Part shown: one piece after another, positions 36,860-46,719 of the stretch
Layout: the number at the start of each line of letters is the position of its first letter
Position numbering within the stretch: the stretch's first letter is position 1
Assembly (NCBI RefSeq): GCF_910594005.1
Contig: NC_057823.1
Location: 99,124,015-99,188,014, forward strand
DNA length: 64,000 bases
DNA from: Cervus elaphus
Lineage: Eukaryota; Chordata; Mammalia; Artiodactyla; Cervidae
Reading direction: 5' to 3'
Program-made: the position numbers and the translations under genes
The notes under the pieces: model-generated
The model's database searches: none
Seen by the model: the letters and a program-made list of their open reading frames with translations, nothing else
Told to the model about the DNA's origin: nothing

Positions 36860-37076
36860 TTATTGTTGTTCAGTCACTGAAGTCGTGTCTGACTCTGCGA
36901 CCACACTGATTTTAACCCACCAGACTCCTCTGTCCATGGGATTCTTGAGGCAAGAATACTTGAGTGGGTTGCCATTCCCTTCTCCAGAGGATCTTCCCAA
37001 ACCAGGGATTGAACTCAGGTCTCCTACTTTGCAGGAAGACTTTTTTTTTTTTACCACTGAGCCACGAGGAAAGCCC
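36860..37076 (-). mobile_element. Bov-tA SINE with internal T expansion
   Basis: Starts ttgttgttcagtcactgaag, has the Bov-A body, B box reverse complement gggattgaactcagg, and head ccactgagccacgaggaaag. A run of 12 T at 37041-37052 replaces the usual 'gattctt', a local expansion within the element. Confidence 0.9.
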
Positions 37077-38029
37077 ATGAAATGAGGGAGAAGTTAAGAA
37101 AAATACACAAAGATCCTATTCTTAAAAATTAGTGACAATAGCTCACATTGCCTTGTCATGGATATCTGTGTAGTTACCTCCTCTTCTCTGTTTTCTATTT
37201 CTAGAATTCTTGCAATTATGGTCAATTGTTTTTATCTATTTTTTTCTCTCTTGGAGTCATCAAGGAAGAGGCTATACTATTTGTTATTATTTAAACCAGT
37301 TTTAAATTATGTACTTAGTCTGTTGAAATTGTTTTATTCAGATGTCTTTGTCTAAGACCAATAATTTCCCCTTGAGCATTATCTTTCTCATTGCCTATTA
37401 GTATTTAAAATAACACAGGCTTATTTTAGCATACAATGAAAAGTTTCCATGGAAATTTAGGATAAAATATGAGTGTGAAAAAGTGTTGACAGTATAATTT
37501 ATTGTCCTAACAAGAACACTTCTGAAGGTAAACTGAGAAACTATTGAAAATTTAAGCCAGGACAATAGGCCTAAACTAGGATGACCGAGGTCAAACTGAA
37601 ATGTGAGCCTGCCCTAGTCTAAAGTGGATTAAGGCACTGAGAACTTCCTTTTCGAAAAAAGCTTTTGGCTGTATTCCCAGGTCCCTGCAATGTAAATTAA
37701 TGTTCCTTTGCACAAGGGGCTATTAGTGGAAACATTTGTAAATCTGCTGTGACTATGATGTTTCTAAAGAGAAAGTAGGATACCTCTTTTTTGTGTGATT
37801 CATTCATATTTATCATTTAAGCTCAATATTTCAAGTCCTCCTGTTATAAGCACTTCTCAGAATTTCACATCACTGTGAAAAGATGGATTTTTTATTAAAT
37901 GTTTAGTTAACCTCTCCTCTTCCAAAATATATGCGCTGTGAATGCAAGCACTGTTTTTTGCTTGTCTGCTATCATATCCCCTGCACCTACAATAATAGTC
38001 CCTGAAAAAATAAGTGTTAAAAAATTTTT
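37077..38029. other. Non-coding DNA
   Basis: Possible LINE2-type 3' end near 37920-38010 (gtgaatgcaagcactgtttt; cccctgcacctacaataata). No other feature seen. Confidence 0.5.
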
Positions 38030-38040
38030 AAAAAATAAGT

Positions 38041-38592
38041 AAGTGTGACGGGTTCCAGTTCCATCCATTTCATTAGAGCTGATTCAAATGAATTCTTTTT
38101 AATGGCTGAGTCATATTCCATGGTGTATATGTACCACAGCGTCCTTATCCATTCGTCTGCTGATGGGCATCTAGGTTGCTTCCATGTCCTGGCTATTATA
38201 AACAGTGCTGCGATGACCATTGGGGTACACGTGTCTCTTTCAGATCTGGTTTCCTCAGTGTGTATGCCCAGAAGTGAGATTGCTGGGTCATATGGCAGTT
38301 CTATTTCCAGTTTTTTAAGAAATCTCCACACTGTTTTCCATGGCGGCTGTACTAGTTTGCATTCCCACCAACAGTGTAAGAGGGTTCCCTTTTCTCCACA
38401 CCCTCTCCAGCATTTATTGCTTGTAGACTTTTGGATAGCAGCCATCCTGACTGGCGTGTAATGGTACCTCATTGTGGTTTTGATTTGCATTTCTCTGATA
38501 ATGAGTGATGTTGAGCATCTTTTCATGTGTTTGTTAGCCATCTGTATGTCTTCTTTGGAGAAATGTCTGTTTAGTTCTTTGGCCCATTTTTT
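38041..38592 (-). pseudogene. L1 ORF2p C-terminal fragment, open frame
   Basis: The minus frame (part of a 204-codon open frame, 38017-38631) is uninterrupted through the whole L1 portion. It starts at the KKWAKELNRHFSKEDIQMAN region, contains the conserved cysteine-rich motif CWRGCGEKGTLLHCWWEC, then the PYDPAISLLGI, CPSADEWIRTLWYIYTMEYD and KWMELEPV blocks. No endonuclease or reverse-transcriptase core is present, so it cannot act alone. The first and last codons of the frame belong to the junction and flank, not to L1. The lack of stops argues for recent insertion. Confidence 0.85.
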
Positions 38593-39001
38593 GAAGCCAG
38601 AAAGATAAAGACCAATACAGTATACTAACACATATATATGGAATTTAGAAAGATGGTAACGATAACCCTATATGCAAAACAGAAAAAGAGACACAGATGT
38701 ACAGAACAGAAATTTGGACTCTGTGGGAGAAGGCGAGGGTGGGATGTTTCGAGAGAACAGCATCAAAACATGTATATTATCTAGGGTGAAACAGATCACC
38801 AGCCCAGGCTGGATGCCTGAGACAAGTGCTCGGGCCTGGTACACTGGGAAGACCCAGAGGAATCGGGTGGAGAGGGAGGTGGGAGGGGGGAATCGAGATG
38901 GGGAATACATGTAAATCCATGGCTGATTCATATCAATGTATGACAAAAACCACTACAATATTGTAAAGTAATTAGCCTCCAACTAATAAAAATAAATGGA
39001 A
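38041..39001 (+). mobile_element. Young L1 with 5' inversion
   Basis: Two pieces of one L1 in opposite orientation. 38041-38592 is the ORF2 C-terminal region on the minus strand. From about 38593, sense-orientation L1 (gccagaaagataaagaccaa ...) runs through the 3' UTR to an A tail at 39001. The pieces are adjacent in the element, with only about ten bases missing between them, and share one flanking TSD, aaaaaataagt (38030-38040 and 39002-39012). This is the signature of twin priming during reverse transcription. The TSD is A-rich, so its exact length is uncertain. Confidence 0.93.
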
Positions 39002-39012
39002 AAAAAATAAGT

Positions 39013-40501
39013 GAATGAATCCCTTTTGTTTTAGCCCCACTGATTATAGAGCAATTATTTCAATTTTCTTTTTTTTTCCTCAATTTTCTTGTGAAAATTA
39101 ATTTTGAAATTTATGAAAGACTTTGAGAGACAAGTGGAATTAGGGCTCTTTTTTTTGAGGGGGGGTGTCTGCCAACCATTTTTCCACCTGAAGTTCCAGT
39201 TTCTCCAAGAGAAATTTTGTAGTCTTGTTTTCATGGCATTATTTCACTGATAAATTTCAAGTAACATATACAAAGATGGGGAGTAACAAAGAGGTCATAA
39301 GAACAAAAGATGTCCAAAATAAAGTTAAGTTTTTATACAAAGTGCTTTTGGCTAATGTAGCCATCCTGGCGATTTTTTTTAGAGTGATTCTAATATGTGT
39401 ACAGATGCATTTTGACTTTTACACACCAGTAAACTTTTGACAAAGAATTGTTGATGAAGGAAAATGATAACTTACTCCTATCAAATAATTTAAAACTTGT
39501 ATTTTTCTTAGTGTGTGCATTCATTTTGTCTGAGAGGATGGTATTCTACAAAATAGAATTCTAGAGTCAAAATTATCTATCATAAAAGACACTTAAAACA
39601 ATTCAGGAAATCAAACCAAAAGAAATACCTGTTGTTATATGTATGTAAGCCATAATTCTTAGTCTAAGATTTTGCTTACAAGGTACCCAAAGCAGAAAAT
39701 AAATTAAAATTCTAATTCTCAATATATTTCTAAGTGGTTTGTGGTTTGAATAGAACCTATACTAGGTAGGTGGTCATTTAGCATTTAATTTCAGTTCAGT
39801 TTGTTGTGACGAACATTGCCAGGCACAGTTCTACAAAGTATGAGCAGCAACATGAAATTTAAGCCTCAATTAGGTAGGGTCAGGAGTCAAGTAGGGAAAG
39901 CGAACATCTAGCAACCTGGTTTAAGGAGATGCAACTATCCTGCACCAGGATACTGCTATATCGCAAATCTCTGGTTAAATAATCATCTCTGTACGGTTCC
40001 AGTTAAAATGCAACTACATTATCCCCAAGATAAGTTTAGACATCAAGCAGTTAGCAGCTGTGGTCGCGTGAGCACAGACCTTATCCTAGAGCAGAGAGGA
40101 CAATTTTTAAGAGATTGAGAAGAGAAAAGAGGAAGTTGAGTGAAAAGAGCACCTTATTAGGAGGATTAATCATTATGTTTACCCATTATATTCTCCATGA
40201 GCAAAGGACTTCTACTTCAGTCATCAATGAGCAAGCCCACAATAACATTTAACATGCATTTTGTAATTGTCTTCTGCATTAGTTAATTAATGGATAGATG
40301 GGTGAATGAATAAACAAACATGATTACTTGAAGCAATATGAAGGCTTGTGATCCACATGGCGGACAGACAGATGTAAGGAAGAATTACACCCGAACATGA
40401 TTACTTGTTTATCTGATGAAAATTTAAGGCAGCAACTGGAAATGAATTTTCAGTCTCCACATTATTGCTAAGTACCAGAGACACCAAATTTTTTTGCCCT
40501 T
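39013..40501. other. AT-rich non-coding DNA
   Basis: 1.5 kb with T runs near 39068-39078 and 39150-39156 and no recognised gene or young repeat. Confidence 0.5.
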
Positions 40502-40508
40502 ATGTTGA

Positions 40509-40607
40509 CTCCAGTTATTCTTGCTTGGAAAATTCCATGGACAGAGGAGCCTGGTGGGCTACAGTCCAGGGGGTCATGAAGAGTTGGACATGACTGAACA
40601 CACAGAC
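40509..40607 (+). mobile_element. 5'-truncated Bov-A SINE with TSD
   Basis: Only the distal Bov-A body is present (ctccagttattcttgcttgg ... ggacatgactgaacacacag). A 7-bp repeat atgttga at 40502-40508 and 40608-40614 flanks it, so truncation happened at insertion. Confidence 0.8.
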
Positions 40608-40614
40608 ATGTTGA

Positions 40615-41062
40615 GTTTATGGTTATATCTTCTAGATTCTTTTGGGAATGATGGAAGGGAAGACCCATTCTTTATTTTGTGAAAAAGGGAGATTGATTCA
40701 GGTTTTGCCTCATCTGTGATATCTGGATACTAACCTCAGCAACTGATTCAACAAATGTGGTCCAATGGGGTATCCCTGGGCAGTCATCAAGAGTCTGCAC
40801 ACAGATTGGTTCACTCCTACTGGGGTCTCACTCTGAGGGCCTCACACCTGTAACCACAGCCGTTCTCCAAATCTGCTTCTGTTCAATCTGCTCTAGAACT
40901 TTTGACTTCTGTTTGCCACCATGAAACTGGCCTCTAAAATTCAACTGCTTTCTTCATCTGTTTTCTTGGACAAGGAAGTTGAATTGGGAAGATTCAACCA
41001 CCAAATCCCTGACATGTTTTAAAATTTGCTTGGAGAGAGATTGCCACTTTTTTGGGTATTTT
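40615..41062. other. Non-coding spacer
   Basis: About 450 bases of single-copy-looking DNA, with no feature recognised. Confidence 0.5.
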
Positions 41063-41758
41063 AAAGCTCAACATTAAGAAAACAAAGATCATGGCATCTG
41101 GTCCCATCACTTCATGGCAAATAGATGGATAAACAGTGGAAACAATGGCAGACTTTATTTTCTTGGGCTTCAAAATCACTGCAGATGGTGATTGCAGCCA
41201 TGAAATAAAAAGACGCTTACTCCTTGGAAGAAACGCTCTGACCAACCTAGACAGCATATTAAAAAGCATTACTTTGCCACAAAGGTCTGTCTAGTCAAGG
41301 CTATGGTTTTTCCAGTAATCATGTATGGATGTGAAAGTTGGACTATAAAGAAAGCTGAGCGCTGAAGAATTGATGCTTTTGAACTATGGTGTTGGAGAAG
41401 ACTCTTGAGAGTCCCTTGGACTGCAAGGAGATCCAACCAGTCCATCCTAAAGGATATCAGTCCTGTGAGTTCATTGGAAGGACTGATGCTGGAGCTGAAA
41501 CTCCAATACTTTGGCCACCTGATGCGAAGAGCTGACTCATTGGGAAAGGCCCTGATGCTGGAAAAGATTGAGGGCAGGAGGAGAAGGGGACGACAGAGGA
41601 TGAGATGGTTGGATGGCATCACCGACTCAATGGACATGAATTTGAGTAACTCTGGGAGTTGGTGATGGACAAGGAGGCCTGCATGATGCAGTCCATGGGG
41701 TCGCAAAGAGTCGGACATGACTGAGTGACTGAACTGAACTGAACTGAACTGAACTGAA
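41063..41758 (+). mobile_element. BovB LINE 3' end, sense orientation
   Basis: Starts after the YADD region (aaagctcaacattaagaaaa) and ends with (gaact)n at 41758. The ORF is broken: an in-frame stop follows 'aagctgagcgc' near 41364, and a clean stretch runs at 41405-41665 (VPWTARRSNQSILKDISPVS ... RQRMRWLDGITDSMDMNLSN). The 170-codon minus frame at 41269-41781 is antisense. Confidence 0.94.
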
Positions 41759-42252
41759 ATGCTCTCCAATCCAACTTCCATTTTTCTCTATCTCCCCCCA
41801 AAATATAAATGTAAGTTCAGTAATTGTGGATTGTTTTAAATTACTAAAAAGGATTAAAAGAAATTGTAAATTCCTTTTCCCAAATATTTAGGAAATTCAT
41901 ACACTTGATTATGATTAACAGTTTTCTTATTGTCATTTTAATCTATACAGCCATGGTAAAATGGTATCATGGAATTATTATTAAAATATAAAAATATTGC
42001 TCTTTAAAATAAATCATATTCTCTCATACTCATGACATAAAAGTGGTCAGCAATAAGATCTTTTAAATACTTAAGTAATGCATTGGCTAGGATATAAGAG
42101 ATGAGCCAAGACAGAGCCATTTTCTAACAAAATTTTTCCTTTTACCAAATTTTGAAGAGAATTAAAGAAAGCCTCCAGTGGAGATCATGTCCCTTAATCT
42201 TCAAGATAAATTGGAATCTTTTAATTTTCAGTTTGATTGTAAGAAAGTTAGA
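41759..42252. other. AT-rich non-coding spacer
   Basis: About 0.5 kb between two BovB 3' ends of opposite orientation. Nothing recognised. Confidence 0.5.
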
Positions 42253-42354
42253 GTTCAGTTCAGTTCAGTTCAGTTCAGTCGCTCCGTCGTGTCCGACTCT
42301 TTGCGACCCCATGAATCGCAGCACGCCAGGCCTCCCTGTCCATCCCAACTCCCG
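42253..42354 (-). mobile_element. Very short BovB 3' end
   Basis: Only about 100 bases: (gttca)n then gtcgctccgtcgtgtccgac and gcgaccccatgaatcgcagc. Several CpGs are intact, so it is probably one of the younger BovB copies here. Confidence 0.9.
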
Positions 42355-43526
42355 TTTGTAAAACAGGTCTCGCTTTCTCACTATGGATTTCACATTATTC
42401 TACCCATAAAAGTAAATACTACAGGCCACAGATTCTTTCACAGTACTTTATTTAATTTTAATTTTGCCTTGATTATAACAGAGCAGCATCTGGTGTTCTG
42501 GCAGAAAATTCAAACCATTTCACTGGCAGCTAGAGGATTATCCCTTGGTGAGTTTGTTGATGGGCTGTTTGAGTTTACTTGCACTTTTAACGACCTTTAC
42601 ACTGTCGTGTACATTCTTCTTTCCAGGTATTTTCTATTTTCTATTATTACACATATTGGATTTTGAAAATTTAGTTTTACTACTGAAAAAAAAAACTAAG
42701 GAATCATAATTTATAGTTAACTAATGAAAGCTATTTTGCTTCAGGTGTATATCCTCCTTTATCTTATCATTGACTTTTTTTTTCTTTTATGATTTTTCAT
42801 CTTCAAGTTTACAACTTCACTTCTTCCCAAGATAATTTTTAGCTTTCTCCTGTTGGTTACATTTCTCAACTTTTCTATCTATAACTTTGTAATTTAACTG
42901 TGTAAAGCAATTCCCCATGATGTTAAGAGAAAAGCATTAGCAAAAAGTATTAAGCAGAGATAATGTGGGCTTTTATTGTTTTCTAGATTAGTGTTGTGGC
43001 TATCATTATTATTTTATAATGCACAATATTTCTTCCATAACTACTGAGGAGATGAAACTATTTCGTTAGTAACAAAGTCTTACTTAAAAGTACAGTCAGT
43101 CAGCATGGGAAAAAAATGAAAACTGGAATATTCCTAAGTCTGAGTTGAGGCATATTAAGAACAGGACAAATGAATAAATAAAATGATGATTTCTAAGGGA
43201 CTTACTGTGAGACACAATTCTGTGTGTGTCTGGATGTTTGGGAACTTCTATACAATTGTTACTTGTCTTTTTACAAGAATTAGTCTAATCAGATATGATT
43301 ATAAATGATATATCTGAGAGATAAAATGATGGAACAAAATATATAGTTATAATAATAGCTTTTAAATGCATTTAATAATTATACTAATAATACATTTATT
43401 AACTCTTGGGAGAGGATTCTTTATGGGTCTCGTGCACTTCTTTGCTTCTTGTATAATAGTTGTCCTTTTGCCCTTGTTTACATTCTCAGAAGTGTTGTGT
43501 AAGGAAAAGCTTGGAATATAGACACT
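42355..43526. other. AT-rich non-coding DNA
   Basis: Includes an exon-like segment 42482-42547 between an acceptor (gccttgattataacag) and a donor (cttg/gtgagt). It is open in more than one frame, with no recognised protein. A 26-base piece at 43501-43526 lies between a possible TSD and the BovB at 43527. Confidence 0.45.
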
Positions 43527-45286
43527 GTCTTTTAATTTCATGGCTGCAATCACCATCTGCAGTGATTTTGGAGCCCAAGAAAATAAAGTCTGTCATTGTT
43601 TCTATTGTTTCCCTATCTATTTGCCATGAAGTGATGGGACCAGATGCCATGATCTTCATTTTTTGAATGCTGAGTTTTAAGCCAGCTTATTTACTCTCCT
43701 CTTTCACTTTCATCAGAAGGCTCTTTAGTTTCTCTTTGCTTTCTGCCATAAAGGTGGTGTTACCTGCATATCTGAGGTTACTGATATTTCTCCTGGCAAT
43801 CTTGATTCCAGCTTGTGCTTCATCCATTCCAGCATTTATCATGATGTACACGGCATATAAGATAAATAAGCAGGGAAATAACATACAGCCTTACATACTC
43901 CTTTCACAGTATGGAACCAGTCCATTGTTCCATGTCCAGTTCTAACTGTTACTTCTTGACCTGCATACATAATTCTCAGGATGCAGGTAAGGTGGCCTGG
44001 TATTCCCATCTCTTTAAGATTTTCCCAGTTTGTTGTAATTCACACAGTCAAAGGTTTGGTGTAGTAAGTGAAACAGAAGTACATGTTTTTCAGGAATTCT
44101 CTTGCTTTTTCTATGATCCAACAGATGCTGGCAATTTGATCTCTGGGTCCTTGTCTTTTCTAAATCCATTTTGAACATCTGGAAGTTCTCAGTTCATGTA
44201 CTGTTGAAGCCTTGCTTGGAGAATTTTGAGCATTAATTTGCTAGCATGTGAGATGAGTGCAATTGTGCAGTAGTTTGAGCATTTTTTGGCATTGCTTTCT
44301 TTGGGATTGGAATAAAAGTTGACTTTTTCCAGTCTTGTGGCCACTGCTGAGTTTTGCAAGTTTCCTGGCATATTGAGTGCAGCACTTTCACAGCATCATC
44401 TTTAAGGATTTGAAATAGCTCAACTGGAATTCCATCACCTCCACTAGTTTTGTTTGTAGTGATGCTTCCTAAGGTCCACTTACCTTTGCTTTTCAGGATG
44501 TCTGACTCTAGGTGAGTAATCAAATCATAGTGGTTATCTGGGTCATTAAGATATTTTTTGTATGGTTCTTCTGTGTATTCTTGCACCTCTTCTTAATAGC
44601 TTCTGCTTTTATTAGGTCCACACCATTTCTGTCCTTTATTGTGCTCATCTTTGCATGAACTGTTCCCTTTATCGCTCTAATTTTCTTGAAAAGATCTCTA
44701 GTCTTTCCAATTCTATTGTGTTCCTCTATTACTTTGCATATTAAAGACGCTTGCTCTTTGGAAGAAAAGCTATGACAAACCTAGACAGTATATTGAAAAG
44801 CAGACACACTACTTTGCTGACAAAGATTCACATAGTAAAATCTATGGCTTTTCCAGTAGTCATGTATGGATGTGAGAGTTGAGCTAGAAAGAAAAGTGAG
44901 CACCAAAAAGTTGATGCTTTTGAACTATGGCATTGGAGAAGACTCTTGAGAGTCTCTGGGATTGCAAGGAGACCAAACCAGTCATTCCTAAAGGAAATAA
45001 GTTCTGAATATTCATTGGAAGGACTGATACTGAAATTGAAGCTCCAATACTTCGGCCACCTGATGCAAAGAGCTGATTCATTGGAAAAGAACCTGATGCT
45101 TGGAAAGATTGATAGCAGGAGGAGAAGGGGATGACAGAGGATGAGATGGTTGGATGGCATCACCGATTCCATGGACATGAGTTTGAGCAAGCTTGGGAGT
45201 TGATGATGGACAGGGAAGCCTGGCATGCTGCAGTCCATGGGATTGCAAAGAGTCTGACATGACTGAGCAACTGAACTGAACTGAGT
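43527..45286 (+). mobile_element. BovB LINE with 5' inversion
   Basis: 43527-44739 is BovB on the minus strand: the reverse-transcriptase core through upstream linker, including frames 44233-44586 (DILKSKGKWTLGSITTNK) and 43687-43884. The catalytic YADD is changed to YAGN. 44741-45286 is BovB in sense orientation, through its (gaact)n 3' end. The two pieces meet at one element position: the inverted part ends ccatgaaattaaaagac and the sense part begins ttaaagacgcttgc, a nine-base overlap. A single twin-primed insertion explains this. A candidate TSD gtgttgtgt lies at 43492-43500 and 45289-45297, with 26 unexplained bases on the left. Confidence 0.85.
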
Positions 45287-45297
45287 AGGTGTTGTGT

Positions 45298-46719
45298 CTC
45301 CCTCCCGAGAAATGAATTGGTTTGTTTTTTCCTCCAGTACTATAAAGATCCTATCTTCCTCCAAGACAAATATCAGACAGGTTTGCTTGCAGCAGATTGT
45401 ACAAAACTCAAGATTCTAACGCTCAGTCGTCCTCAGCCATGATATAAATCCACGATATGTGTAGCATCCACCTAGGCCCCTCCACGTCACTCTGTGGGGC
45501 TTTGATGGAAGGAAGAAATGGCATGTGTCATGAATCATCAAGCTCTTTGGCTCTGACTTGGGAGATTCTTGTTTTATATCAGCATCCATAAAATTCTGGC
45601 AGGATAATTTGTCGGCTTGAGAGTGCATCAAATTTTCAGGCCTTTCAGACTTCTGGACATATCCTGGTAAGTAGGTTTTAGTATTACATACATATCTTAA
45701 ATGTGTAAACTAAGGAACGATTACCTTAAGTAGCTTTCCCAAAGTCCTACATACAGCAAAGAAAAGAGCTAATAATCAAATCCCAAGTGAAGACAGCTTG
45801 ACTCCAGAACCCGCTCTTTCAAATATGTCACTACACTTCTGGTCATATTTACTTCTAGCTTCCTTAGTGCCTCTAATGGTTTGGGATGACGTGAATATGT
45901 CTCTACTTACAAACAGTACTATAACAGTGAGATTAGTTTTGACCTGGAAGTTCCTGAAACAGAAGTCTTAAAATGTTCTTCCCAAGAAATGGCACACTCA
46001 CATTTCAGCTATGTCAATGTTTCAGTTGCACTTTTATCATCTCTGCTCTGAGTATTTTGCAAGTAACTGAGAATATTCACTCTACAGTGATCCAATATCC
46101 AAGACGATTAATTTTCTGGAGGACTCGATGTCCTTCTGAAAAAAGCAATGCTCTCCTGCTGGGCTTCAGTCCTTCCTTTCACAGCTCCCTTCTCTCCAGC
46201 TCCTCACTACATTCTCTGAATGCTTCCTCACTGCTGTACTGCTGCCTGCAGAGGTCACTTATTGATTTTGCCTCCCTGGAATTGATTACCTCTCTTTGTG
46301 TAGCTGCTTATTTCCTTGACTCTCTGGTCAGGTAGTTTCAATGATCCTGACTGCTCTCCCTTTTTGGAACCAGGCACATCATTCAAAACTTGCCCATGAG
46401 ATCCCCACCCTGCACTGCCCATGGTGATTGATTCAGAGGCAGGCATGTAAACCACCAGGCTTGATCAATCACAGCTAATGGGTATTGACCTTGAAGCTTT
46501 TGACTGAACTATTGGTAGAAAAGCAAACTGGCTCAGTATGCTAGACTTTGGGAGTAAGCCTTAGCCTGCCAGTGGCCATGATGGAACCAAAACGATTTCC
46601 TCCCTGAGAATAAAGCCAACACAAATTAAAGCAGGGCCAAGATATGGAGAAGGAAAATTTTCTAACAATATTGTTTGAGCCTCTGGATCCAGCTGTACTA
46701 TGGCTTACCTAGAAGTTTA
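45298..46719. other. Spacer between two facing BovB 3' ends
   Basis: Contains a MIR (45698-45840) and an unassigned old repeat-like stretch at about 46370-46690 (gattcagaggcaggcatgta; ctgagaataaagccaacaca; gcctctggatccagctgtac). The 120-codon frame at 45973-46335 is the longest outside recognised repeats. It has no recognisable domain and a serine/leucine-rich composition typical of chance frames. Confidence 0.45.
45698..45840 (+). repeat. MIR SINE fragment
   Basis: gtgtaaactaaggaacgatt, taagtagctttcccaaagtc, ctccagaacccgctctttca and tatgtcactacact follow the 3' half of the MIR consensus in order. Confidence 0.5.

Noticed and set aside
39060..39090. 11-bp direct repeat tcaattttctt around a T-rich nine-base spacer
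   Set aside because: Resembles the poly(A)-type insertions, but the repeat itself is T-rich and the junction lacks a good TTTT/AA site. Slippage in a T-rich region is simpler.
45973..46335. 120-codon open frame outside recognised repeats
   Set aside because: No recognisable domain, serine/leucine-rich low-information composition, no splice or promoter context. Frames of this length are expected by chance in 64 kb.
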